Of a stretch of DNA of 64,000 bases, positions 25,189 through 33,391 are shown piece by piece. The position numbers and the translations under genes are program-made. The stretch comes from CBDBCK01 sp965203345 (GTDB lineage: Bacteria > Chloroflexota > Dehalococcoidia > Lucifugimonadales > Lucifugimonadaceae). Where the stretch lies: assembly GCA_965203345.1 (NCBI GenBank), contig CBDBCK010000028.1:620001-684000 (forward strand). The letters run 5' to 3'. Numbering within the stretch: the first letter of the stretch is position 1; each line of letters opens with the position of its first letter. The notes under the pieces are model-generated. The model made no database searches. It saw only the letters and a list, made by a program, of their open reading frames with translations, and had not been told where the DNA came from.

Positions 25189-26187
25189 CTAGGAGGAAGA
25201 ATCCTTCTCGGATTCGCTCTCCAAATGAGATTGAGGTAACAAGACGGAAGCAATTATACTGCCTATGAGTATCGCCACTATGGCACCAAGCCACAGATAG
25301 ACGTCTGCCTGCCGCCCGATGACATGGATTTCTCTGCCTAGTTGGTGCAAGGTCTCTTCTATTATCATATTAGCTCCGATAAAAACCAAAATCAGAGCAA
25401 GTCCGTACTTCAGGAAACGGAACAGATTAACCATCCTTTCCAGAAGGAAAAACAAGTGACGTAGACCTAGTATTGCCATAGCGTTAGAGCTCCACACAAT
25501 GAAGGGGTTAGTCGATATTCCAAACACTGTGGGTATTGAATCTACAGCGAACACTATGTCAGTTGTGGCTAATGCGACCACTACCAATAGGAAGGGGGTA
25601 GCGGCAAGTGCCCCCGCAGCGGTACGGGTCAAGAGCTTATCATGGTCGTAATCGTCTGATACGGGCATTACTCGACGGAAGAGTCTTACCGCTAGGTTTT
25701 GGCTTGGGTCAACTTCATTGTCGCTGGCAAAGGCTATCTTATAGCCCGTATAGATTAGGAAAGCGCCGAGTATGAAGAGGAACCAGGAGAAGTAGCCGAT
25801 AATTGCCAATCCCCCCGCTATGAAAATCGCCCTCGTAACTAGAGCGGCTACTATTCCAAAGAGTAAGGCACGTCCCCGATACTCTTCCGGTAGCTTGAAG
25901 TACCTGAATATGATTAGGAAAACGAACAGGTTGTCTATACTCAAAGCCTGTTCTGCGACATAGGCTGTAAAATACTCTGCGCCGAGTACTCCGCCTCCTT
26001 GTATCCATATCCATACGCCCGTCAATACTGCTATGGTCGTCCAAAAGGCGGTTAAGTACGAGGCTTCTCGTATGCCCACCTTGTGGTTTCGGCGGGTCAA
26101 AACCACAAGGTCAAGGAAGAGCAGCAGAACAAGAGCTATGCCGAAACCAACCCATACCCATATGGTTGGAAAAGTGGCGTCGTTCAT
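25189..26187 (-). CDS. TerC/Alx-family membrane protein
   Basis: 332 aa with about nine hydrophobic segments. The two signature motifs are present: EQALSIDNLFVFLIIF in one helix and ATTDIVFAVDSIPTVFGIS in another; their Asp and Asn residues form the putative metal path. Alx/TerC relatives are linked to Mn2+ export and to metallation of exported proteins. The C-terminus is soluble and acidic (SESEKDSSS). I do not see a convincing yybP-ykoY Mn riboswitch in the 85 bp upstream. The stop lies 20 bp before the likely start of the oxidoreductase gene. Confidence 0.88.
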   Translation of the reverse strand: MNDATFPTIWVWVGFGIALVLLLFLDLVVLTRRNHKVGIREASYLTAFWTTIAVLTGVWIWIQGGGVLGAEYFTAYVAEQALSIDNLFVFLIIFRYFKLPEEYRGRALLFGIVAALVTRAIFIAGGLAIIGYFSWFLFILGAFLIYTGYKIAFASDNEVDPSQNLAVRLFRRVMPVSDDYDHDKLLTRTAAGALAATPFLLVVVALATTDIVFAVDSIPTVFGISTNPFIVWSSNAMAILGLRHLFFLLERMVNLFRFLKYGLALILVFIGANMIIEETLHQLGREIHVIGRQADVYLWLGAIVAILIGSIIASVLLPQSHLESESEKDSSS

Positions 26188-26271
26188 CAGTGCTGGCAGG
26201 CTAACGGAGTGGCGGCAAAGGCTTGGGCGATGCGCTGTGTGTGTATTAAGGCTTCACAGATTATATGGAAA

Positions 26272-27087
26272 CTAGGTTATAGAATCTATGCGGAAAATTT
26301 GTTGTCCGCGTGGAGTAGCTACCTTTATCTCTTCGCCTGACCGACGGTTTAGGATGGCAGAACCTACGGGGGACTGTATTGAGATTTTACCGGCGAGAGC
26401 GCTTGCTTCGTTTGATTCTACTAATTGGTATTGGAAGGTCCTTCTAGCGTTCAGTTCGGTCAACTTTACTTTTGATCCAACTGTTACTTGGTCCGTACTT
26501 GTACCTTCCGTTATTATCGCCCTTTTGAGAGTTTCCTCTATTTCGCGTATCTTGCCGGTAACCATGGCTTGAGCTTCTCGCGCAGCTTCAAGCGGAGAGT
26601 TCTCTCGTACGTCTCCATCTGCTGCGGCAGTGCGTATCTCCTTTGCCAATCCCATCTGCTGGGTTTTCAGATTAGCCAAGTCACGCTGTAGTTTGTTGTG
26701 GCCTTCTCGAGTCAAACGGACTTCACGCTGCTCAATTCCTCTGCTTGCTTTGCTAGAGTTGCTGGAACGGGCGTATCGGAAATGGGTGGAGAGATTGTCT
26801 TTTGTATACCCCTTCTTTTTAAGGAAGGTCAGGAACTCCTTGACGAGCTTGACTCGCACTAGTGTTTCGGGAGCTAGTGTGCTTGGGTACTGATTAGCCG
26901 AATAGAGCCCTATCTCTGAAGGAGTGATACTTGATACTTGCCGATCTCCGCCAAGCCAACGAAACAGCTTGAGTACCTCTATTTGAGTGACGCGTATCTT
27001 ATCTGTATCGTCCCGTAGGAACTTAATGTAGTCCTTAAACGCGTCCTGTAGAACACAAGAAGGTAATTCGTCAGAGGTGGAAGAGAT
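26272..27087 (-). CDS. greA: GreA-type transcript cleavage factor with an extra N-terminal helical domain
   Basis: The C-terminal ~155 residues are GreA: a coiled coil (LTREGHNKLQRDLANLKTQQ, with the acidic DGDVRENSPLEAAREAQ tip that reaches the RNA polymerase active site) and the FKBP-like half (VGSKVKL, SPVGSAILNRRSGEEI). Upstream, in frame, lies ~115 residues of a helical domain resembling the core-binding part of tyrosine recombinases (VLKLFRWLGGDR, ITPSEIGLYS, LVKEFLTFLKKKGYT), as known in Chloroflexi GreA proteins. This extension has no ATG, GTG or TTG before its first stop at 27097. An ATC at 27087, 7 bases after AGGA, is the best candidate start; GTG at 26859 would delete most of the domain. 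Confidence 0.85.
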   Translation of the reverse strand: MSSTSDELPSCVLQDAFKDYIKFLRDDTDKIRVTQIEVLKLFRWLGGDRQVSSITPSEIGLYSANQYPSTLAPETLVRVKLVKEFLTFLKKKGYTKDNLSTHFRYARSSNSSKASRGIEQREVRLTREGHNKLQRDLANLKTQQMGLAKEIRTAAADGDVRENSPLEAAREAQAMVTGKIREIEETLKRAIITEGTSTDQVTVGSKVKLTELNARRTFQYQLVESNEASALAGKISIQSPVGSAILNRRSGEEIKVATPRGQQIFRIDSIT

Positions 27088-27243
27088 AGCAGGTTCCTAC
27101 CGGTAAGGTTTTAGAGCCTATTCACTAAAATTTAGACATAGGTTCAGTTAATAGGATGCACTAAGGAGAGGTAGTTAGTCAAGTTGTACGCTGGATCCTG
27201 GTAGGGGAAATGAACGTATGTGCACAATTCGTGACGACTTCAC

Positions 27244-28170
27244 CTAATCTTCGAACCTGAAGCCCACCTTTAGTCCCATCCGTTTAGCCCATGGCCCGGC
27301 AGGTAGCTTCTGTTTGTTGAGCGGTTTGACTCTGCCCACCTTTATTGTGGCATTGCGCGCTGCTATCCATAAACTCTGGTCGTCAATCTGAACAACGGTG
27401 CCAGGTTCGTCAGTCGATAATGAGCCGTAATTTTCCAAAGCACAGTCAAACAGGCTGATTCTGCTCTCCATTAAAGCGGTGTTGGCTCCGGGCTGAGGAT
27501 CGCATCCTCTTATGAGGTTGAAAACCTTAAGTCCGTCCTCGTTCCAATTTATTACAGCGTCTTTGGCTCTACACCAACCCTCGTAGGTCGCCTCTGAGTT
27601 ATCTTGCGGTAACTTTGGAGCGTTACCCAGCTGGATAAGCCTTACGGCGTCGGTGATTGCTTCAACTCCCATAGGAAACAGCTTGTTGAAGTACAAAGAT
27701 CCTAAAGTATCTTGTGGCTCTATAGCAGTCTCTCGCTGAAGCAGAATATGACCTGTATCTAAACCCGAATCTGGCCAGAAAATGGTGATGCCCGTTCTCT
27801 TTTCACCCTGAATTATAGGCCAGTTCATAGATGAAGGCCCTCTGTGTTTCGGGAGCAGGGACGGATGGTATTGAATAGTCCCGAATTTGGGAGCTTCCAT
27901 AACGATTTTTGGAACGATATCGGTTACGTAAGCCATAACGCACAGATCAGGCGTGAGCGATAGGAAAGTCTCGACCGCGTCAGTTCCTCTCATCCTTTTG
28001 AACTGTTCAATTCGGATACCTTTCGACTCAGATGCGAGCTTAAGCTCATCCTCTCTTCCAGTTGTGTCTGGAGGGCAAAATACTGCTATTACTTCGCAAG
28101 ATTCTGCGTCGGTCAGCCTCTGAAGGACGGACTTACCGAAAGCCGCCTGTCCTATTATGACTATGCGCAT
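27244..28170 (-). CDS. Formyltransferase-family protein like the N-terminal domain of 10-formyl-THF dehydrogenase
   Basis: 308 aa, full formyltransferase fold with OB-like C-terminus. It matches the hydrolase domain of ALDH1L1 more than tRNA formyltransferase: IGQAAFGKSVL at the start, YHPSLLPKHRG with H102 and DSGLDTG with D138 (equivalent to the catalytic pair of FDH), and PRLP-type ATYEGW. In Fmt the position two before the His is Asn; here it is Gln-Tyr, as in the dehydrogenase group. It could hydrolyse 10-formyl-THF or formylate an unknown acceptor. A role as methionyl-tRNA formyltransferase is possible but less likely. No ALDH domain is attached. Confidence 0.8.
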   Translation of the reverse strand: MRIVIIGQAAFGKSVLQRLTDAESCEVIAVFCPPDTTGREDELKLASESKGIRIEQFKRMRGTDAVETFLSLTPDLCVMAYVTDIVPKIVMEAPKFGTIQYHPSLLPKHRGPSSMNWPIIQGEKRTGITIFWPDSGLDTGHILLQRETAIEPQDTLGSLYFNKLFPMGVEAITDAVRLIQLGNAPKLPQDNSEATYEGWCRAKDAVINWNEDGLKVFNLIRGCDPQPGANTALMESRISLFDCALENYGSLSTDEPGTVVQIDDQSLWIAARNATIKVGRVKPLNKQKLPAGPWAKRMGLKVGFRFED

Positions 28171-28249
28171 CTTTACTGCTTGGGGTTTATTGAGCTTGCT
28201 TTTGGGTGGAATGGGGAGTCCTTGCCGGAACGATAGAGCCAGGTACGAT

Positions 28250-29281
28250 TTATCCAGCCTTCGTACTGTACTTGCTTGATTTGCGGATCCCTTCGATTAC
28301 AGCGGTTGCTAGAATTTCTCCATCGTGTCGCATTATATGGGCCATCTCTCCGGCATCAAGATAATCCCCTTTCTGAATCGATTTCGTCCACTGTATAAGC
28401 TGTTCATCGTCACATGTTACAAGTGTTGCGTCTTCTTCTGAATAAGCTTCTATCGCCTGCTTGGAAAGTTTGTCGGTGCCAGTGTTAATGATGAAACGGT
28501 CCGGTATTCTGGGCTTGATATACTCCCAAAACGCCTTTGCAAAATCTGATCCGGTGTAGTTGTCCGTTTCTCCGCGCTTAGTCATCAGATTACATACGAA
28601 CACTATCTCGGCAGATGTTGAAGCGACGGCTTCCGCGATACCTTCTGGAAGGAGATTCGGCAGTATAGAAGTGTACAAATCTCCTGGGCCGAAGACTACT
28701 ATGTCCGCGCCCATTATTGCATCTATAGCCTTGTGGTTCGCTTTCAGCTGTTTACTGAGGAATATTCTCTTGACGGGCGGCAATGGAGTACTCCTGTTAT
28801 CTAGCTCCGCCTCTTCAGACAGGATGTGTCCATTCAAAAGCTCCGTTCTCAGATCTGCATTTTCCAGTGTAACTGGCACCACTTGGCCTGACGTCTTGAG
28901 CATGGCAGCCATTTCTGCGATAGCCCCTTCTACGCCGCCATGCAGGTCAGCAAGAGCTGCCATCATAAGGTTGCCTACACAGTGCCCATTAAGTGTGGAA
29001 TTCTTAGGGAATCTCAGATTCAGGGTTTCTGCAAGAGCAGCCTCGGAGCGGCCTTCTGAAGCCAGCGCCGCCAAGCATTGGCGTAGGTCGCCGAAAGGGA
29101 GAAAACCGAACTCCCGACGAAGAAGACCTGATGAGCCTCCACTGTCGAACATGGTAACGATGGCTGATAGGTTATCGGTTCTTTTTTTTAGTCCCTTGAG
29201 TAGAACGGCTAGGCCTGTGCCTCCGCCTATGGCGGTGATGTTAATTGGCGTTCTGTGTGGGTTTAGTCCGTTTGCTTTCAA
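28250..29281 (-). CDS. yvcK: YvcK/CofD-family gluconeogenesis and cell-shape factor
   Basis: 343 aa with the Rossmann-like start AIGGGTGLAVLLKGLK, the FDSGGSSG loop, and FGFLPFGDLRQCL, all typical of YvcK (UDP-sugar-binding relatives of CofD). In Firmicutes and actinobacteria YvcK is needed for growth on gluconeogenic carbon and for peptidoglycan balance. It overlaps the dapA stop region by 4 bp (ATGA), so the two are probably translated together, a sensible link between cell-wall precursor control and diaminopimelate synthesis. The usual rapZ and whiA neighbours are absent here. Confidence 0.9.
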   Translation of the reverse strand: MKANGLNPHRTPINITAIGGGTGLAVLLKGLKKRTDNLSAIVTMFDSGGSSGLLRREFGFLPFGDLRQCLAALASEGRSEAALAETLNLRFPKNSTLNGHCVGNLMMAALADLHGGVEGAIAEMAAMLKTSGQVVPVTLENADLRTELLNGHILSEEAELDNRSTPLPPVKRIFLSKQLKANHKAIDAIMGADIVVFGPGDLYTSILPNLLPEGIAEAVASTSAEIVFVCNLMTKRGETDNYTGSDFAKAFWEYIKPRIPDRFIINTGTDKLSKQAIEAYSEEDATLVTCDDEQLIQWTKSIQKGDYLDAGEMAHIMRHDGEILATAVIEGIRKSSKYSTKAG

Positions 29282-30174
29282 AGTTGTGCTATATCTATTG
29301 AGTATTTCAACAAGATAGAATCAAATTTCTCCCGAAACTCCTGTGGGGCAGGGGTCATAGGTAGACGCGGAGGTCCTACAGCAAAGCCGCTCTTGTTAAG
29401 GGTATATCTTACGGGTATAGGGTTGGTTATCCAGAATAGCGCCTTGAACAAAGGCAACAAGCGCAGATGTTCAGCGGCGGCTTCTTTCAGGCGGCTTTCC
29501 ACTATAAGGTTCATCATATTCTTTACTTGAAGTCCTATAATGTTGCTTGCAACGCTTACCACGCCGTAACCGCCCGCCGCCATTATTGAGAACGTCTCAT
29601 TATCGTTACCGCTCCAAACGAGGAAGTTTTCTGGCGCGTTGGCGATTATGAAGTTTATCTGGTCAGGGTCGCTTGACGCTTCCTTTATACCCGCCATGTT
29701 CGACAGTTCTGCAAGCCGTAGCGAAGTGTCGGCTTCCATATTAAGGGCGGTTCTACTGGGAACATTGTACAGGATGCAGGGTATAGACACCGACTCGGCT
29801 ATCGCCTTGAAGTGGAGGTACAGCCCCTCTTGTGTTGGCTTGTTATATGAAGGTACGGTCATAAGTATGCCGTCTACCCCGTCTTTTTCGGCTTCCTCGG
29901 AAAGTTTTACTGAACGTCTAGTGTTGTTATCTGTAGTTCCCGCTATGACTGATGCACTGTCCCCGACATTTTCCTTGATAGAGGCAAATAAGCGTAGCTT
30001 TTCTTTGTTGCTCATAGAAGGAGATTCCCCAGTAGTACCTCCCACTATAAGCCCGTCGCTACCGGTCTTAACCAACGCCTCCGCGAACTGTCCGGCGCGA
30101 GTGAAGTCTATATCTCCTGACTCAGTGAACGGAGTAACCATAGCTGTCATCAGCCTGCCAAAAGATCTAATCAT
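29278..30174 (-). CDS. dapA: 4-hydroxy-tetrahydrodipicolinate synthase
   Basis: 298 aa TIM-barrel aldolase. GGTTGESPSMS binds pyruvate carboxylate, the Tyr of ILYNVPSRT and the Schiff-base Lys of GIKEASSDP are in place. It condenses pyruvate with aspartate semialdehyde in lysine/DAP synthesis. It is directly downstream of asd (10 bp) and overlaps yvcK, forming an asd-dapA-yvcK run in minus-strand order. Confidence 0.93.
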   Translation of the reverse strand: MIRSFGRLMTAMVTPFTESGDIDFTRAGQFAEALVKTGSDGLIVGGTTGESPSMSNKEKLRLFASIKENVGDSASVIAGTTDNNTRRSVKLSEEAEKDGVDGILMTVPSYNKPTQEGLYLHFKAIAESVSIPCILYNVPSRTALNMEADTSLRLAELSNMAGIKEASSDPDQINFIIANAPENFLVWSGNDNETFSIMAAGGYGVVSVASNIIGLQVKNMMNLIVESRLKEAAAEHLRLLPLFKALFWITNPIPVRYTLNKSGFAVGPPRLPMTPAPQEFREKFDSILLKYSIDIAQL

Positions 30175-30183
30175 ATTAAACCC

Positions 30184-31263
30184 CTACCCTGAAAATAAAC
30201 CTGAAGCGATTCTATAATCAGCCCCTTTTTCTAAGCAGCCTCGCCTGATGGCCTCTTCTAACGTCTGCATAGCGTTCAAAGCTGCCCCTTTTAGTAGATT
30301 ATCGCACGAAAACCATAGCGCTAACCCGTATCGAAAGGCTTTATCTTCTCTTATCCGTCCAACTATAACTTCTCTCTCTCCTGCAGCCATGATAGGTGTA
30401 GGGAAGACGCCTTGGTCTGGTTCGTCCGCCACTCTGACGCCCGGAAAATTAGCGAGCGCTTGCCTTGCCTCTGCAGGGTTCACCTCTCCGTCAAACTGAA
30501 TATGAACTGCACCGCTGTGTCCTACCTCGACAGGGACTCTGACACAGGTAGCGGACACACGCAGATCCGGAAGGTGCAAGACTTTACGCGACTCCATCAT
30601 CACTTTACTCTCTTCCAGTGTGTAACCATCCCCCGCGTGTTCGTCTATAAACGGGTTCACGTTGAATGCCAGGTCAAAGTTGAATGGTGAACAGTTAGGG
30701 TTGGTGACGCGTCGTTTTGACTCCTTAATCATCCTTCTGTTGGCTGCGACTCCAGCCCCAGTGGTAGCTTGAAAAGTAACGACCGTTACGAAGATAGGCG
30801 TCCCTAGGTTCATCAAAGGTTTGAGAACCATACACAGCGGGGTAACTATGCAGTTCGGTATAGACACTATGCCAAGGTGTTTCTCAATGTCTGCTCCGTT
30901 CACTTCAGGCACGACCAGCGGCACCTGCCCCTTCATCCTGAAAGCCGAACCATCGTCAATAACGAAAGCACCCCGTTTTATCGCTTCCGGAGCTAGCGTC
31001 TTGCTCACAGCACTGTTTGCAGAGATGAAGGCAACATCTATCTTCTCAAACGAATCCGGCGTTGCCTCGTAGACGGTCAAGGAGTCTCCCGAATATGGTA
31101 GGGTCTTTCCATCTGATCTTGAAGACGCTAACGCGACCACCCCTGTACGAGGATGTCTCCTCTCCTCAAGCAGACCGAGAGCCACTTGACCCACGGCGCC
31201 GGTAGCCCCTACTACAGCTATTTTCAGGTTAGAATATTGAGTTGAGTAGCTTATCAACGGCAC
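30184..31263 (-). CDS. asd: Aspartate-semialdehyde dehydrogenase
   Basis: 359 aa from a GTG start. NADP-binding AVVGATGAVGQ, the catalytic Cys in SIPNCIVTPL near residue 137 and the EVGHSGAVH region identify Asd, which reduces aspartyl phosphate to the semialdehyde that DapA uses. The N-terminus before KIAVVGATG is about 14 residues long, a little more than usual, so a start nearer 31230 is possible although no ATG is present. Confidence 0.93.
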   Translation of the reverse strand: MPLISYSTQYSNLKIAVVGATGAVGQVALGLLEERRHPRTGVVALASSRSDGKTLPYSGDSLTVYEATPDSFEKIDVAFISANSAVSKTLAPEAIKRGAFVIDDGSAFRMKGQVPLVVPEVNGADIEKHLGIVSIPNCIVTPLCMVLKPLMNLGTPIFVTVVTFQATTGAGVAANRRMIKESKRRVTNPNCSPFNFDLAFNVNPFIDEHAGDGYTLEESKVMMESRKVLHLPDLRVSATCVRVPVEVGHSGAVHIQFDGEVNPAEARQALANFPGVRVADEPDQGVFPTPIMAAGEREVIVGRIREDKAFRYGLALWFSCDNLLKGAALNAMQTLEEAIRRGCLEKGADYRIASGLFSG

Positions 31264-31468
31264 CGGTTTCTATATATAAAAAGCTTTGGGTTGGGCACGC
31301 TTTTTCAATCCTGGCAATTGTGCACACAACCGTATTTATGATAATGATTGGCTTTCAGGCCTGTAAAAGAGCTGCAAGTCTAATAGACGTATCTAATAAA
31401 TGTTATCCAACGAACATCTTGGCTGGATCCTGTGTTCAGGAATTGTACAGCCGATTTTTCCGAAGAGC

Positions 31469-32383
31469 TTACTCTACGCCTATCCGAATGAGGATGTCTA
31501 CATCCACGTAATTGATGGATCCTTCTCGCGTTTGAGCCTGCGCGTTGATGTTGGAGGACGCCTCAGTCTTTATAGGTAGTCTAGTCTCAACGTCAAACCA
31601 AGTGCGAATTTCTGCGGTGTATCCGTCAAAACTGACCACCATACTCTCGTCATCCATGCGAAAAGAAGCGGCCTCTGTATTGATGATAGAGTCCACTATA
31701 AACGTTTCGGTTTCGTTCAGAGTCGTTACTGAAGAGATAGTGTTAGAGATTTCATACGGTATGCTGATACCTGCTTCGGCAGGGCCTATGTTTAGGATTT
31801 CGGAGTTTGTCCATGTTTGCCCTAAGGCTGTTTCAATATCAGGCAGGCCTATGGGGAACTGAGTGAATATGGGTGATATTGGGCCGAATAGAACCCCTTG
31901 CCCCAGGAAGAGATACGCTGTGTCTTCCGATGGGACTTCCTCACCGTTGAAGAACACTTCTGCATTAATAATCTCCCCTGAGTCGTTGATTGTCATATCA
32001 AACTCTGCACTAAGAGAGTCGCCATAGACGCTAGCAGGTACAGTAACACGTTGATAACGTAGAGAGTCAATCAGAACGCGCATAGCTAAATCAGTCTCGG
32101 TCGCACTTTGTCCCTCACTTATGGAGAGAAACTGACGCCCAGAAACTCCAACTTCCAGGGGAGGGTCTATAACTTGCATCCGAACATCATCGGTTCCAGT
32201 GACGATGACGTCGTTGAAGGTTACGTCTATATCAAACGTATAAGCGAACTGTTGCCCTGGTTCATAGCCTGGCGATGAAGACACAGATCCAGTACTGCCG
32301 CTATTTGACTGGTAGCAGGATGCGACCGCCAGCAGAGCAAACAGCGTTAGAGCTGAATAAAGCAAAATGTGTAATTGTTTCAT
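31469..32383 (-). CDS. Predicted lipoprotein, function unknown
   Basis: 304 aa from the ATG at 32383 (another ATG lies at 32398). A lipoprotein signal is clear: MKQLHILLYSALTLFALL followed by a lipobox-like AVAS and Cys. After a Ser/Gly-rich linker comes a beta-rich domain with several SISEG.., EIRTWFDVETRLPIKTEAS elements, similar in feel to large families of LolA/LppX-type or DUF-type surface lipoproteins, but I cannot name it. It lies alone between asd and a long noncoding stretch. Confidence 0.75.
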   Translation of the reverse strand: MKQLHILLYSALTLFALLAVASCYQSNSGSTGSVSSSPGYEPGQQFAYTFDIDVTFNDVIVTGTDDVRMQVIDPPLEVGVSGRQFLSISEGQSATETDLAMRVLIDSLRYQRVTVPASVYGDSLSAEFDMTINDSGEIINAEVFFNGEEVPSEDTAYLFLGQGVLFGPISPIFTQFPIGLPDIETALGQTWTNSEILNIGPAEAGISIPYEISNTISSVTTLNETETFIVDSIINTEAASFRMDDESMVVSFDGYTAEIRTWFDVETRLPIKTEASSNINAQAQTREGSINYVDVDILIRIGVE

Positions 32384-32398
32384 GACTTTAGCTCCCAT

Positions 32399-33249
32399 AT
32401 GCTTCAGACCTCACAAGATAGGTGTTCGTGCCTGCAGTCTATCTATACTTTAGGATATCAAAGGGTTTGCGTTCATTAGTACCGCGTGAGCAGAGGATTT
32501 TAAGTGTCCAATGGACTAATTGCACAGCCTATAAATAGGCGGTAATACCTGATTCCACGTAGATAACGAAAGAACCAATGCCCAAAATGTATCTTGCTTT
32601 GTTATTTGCTTACTTCATAAAGATAGAGCCGATGGCGGAAGCACTGATCAACAATACCTGACCTTTTCAAGGTTTAAGCGTAAGTGAAGAACTTCAAAAA
32701 CGGCCTATACTGAGGCTGGTTTGATCAAGCCATTAGTACGAGCTAAAGGGCATAGACGTAAAGTTGGATCGCGAATACTATGTTTAGATCGAGAAGTAGG
32801 AAGCCTTTTATTGACTTAACTGATCCTTTGATATGCGTTAAAAAATGAAACACAATGTTTTGTCCCTGTAAGCTGTAAGAAAGACATGAGATCAAGAGAG
32901 CTATTTTCACATTAGTAAACTATGGGTGCTCCTGCTTATTTAGACGTCCTATGACCTCTTTTATGTATATTTTGCCGAAGAAGATTGCCCACACCTTAGG
33001 CTTTATAATCAAGGACGGCTGGAATTAACTCAAAGCAGATGCCTCGTAATTGATAGAATATTTCACTCGCTCTAGAATTTACTTACGCAAGGTTTCTAAT
33101 AAGCCTTAATGCTCCTTGATAGGTACTTTTTAGGTACCCTTAAGATTTAATGAAATTTGCGAACCTGTATTAAGGCTGTCAGTAGTGAGGGTATCTACGT
33201 AATTTGCGCTTCATGGTCTGCTCGCGCTATGATATAAGTAGAAATATAT
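32399..33249. other. Long noncoding stretch before the TPP riboswitch
   Basis: About 850 bp without a convincing gene on either strand: only short frames without ribosome sites or recognisable protein. No tRNA fold or repeat array is seen. It may contain decayed gene remnants, the promoter for the riboswitch transcript near its right end, and the promoter for the lipoprotein near its left end. Confidence 0.55.
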
Positions 33250-33330
33250 TTTCTCGGGGGAGCGTTTGCTGAGAGGGCGAAAGTTCGCCGACCCCTGAAC
33301 CTGATCGGGATAATGCCTGCGAAGGGAGAG
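33250..33330 (+). promoter_or_regulatory. TPP riboswitch (THI element)
   Basis: The conserved aptamer core is present in order: CGGGGGAGC..., GCTGAGAGGG (P2/P3 pyrimidine-sensing side), a short GCGAAAGTTCGC helix, ACCC, CCTGAACCTGATC..GGATAATGCC and GCGAAGGGAG closing P1. Thiamine pyrophosphate binding should favour the terminator that follows at 33348, switching off the sodium symporter gene. Confidence 0.93.
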
Positions 33331-33347
33331 CCAGCTTCTTATCGCGT

Positions 33348-33375
33348 GCCGTCCCGATTGGACGGCTTTGTTTTT
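33348..33375 (+). terminator. Riboswitch-linked intrinsic terminator
   Basis: A 7-bp GC-rich hairpin GCCGTCC / GGACGGC with a 5-base loop is followed by TTTGTTTTT, 17 bases ahead of the symporter start at 33392. Its place between aptamer and coding region marks the expression platform as transcription attenuation. Confidence 0.88.
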
Positions 33376-33391
33376 AATGCGAGGAGACCTA

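Noticed and set aside
26188..26271. yybP-ykoY manganese riboswitch upstream of TerC
   Set aside because: The gap is short and lacks the conserved aptamer loops.
28560..29318. 252-codon frame opposite yvcK
   Set aside because: Antisense shadow of the conserved YvcK frame.
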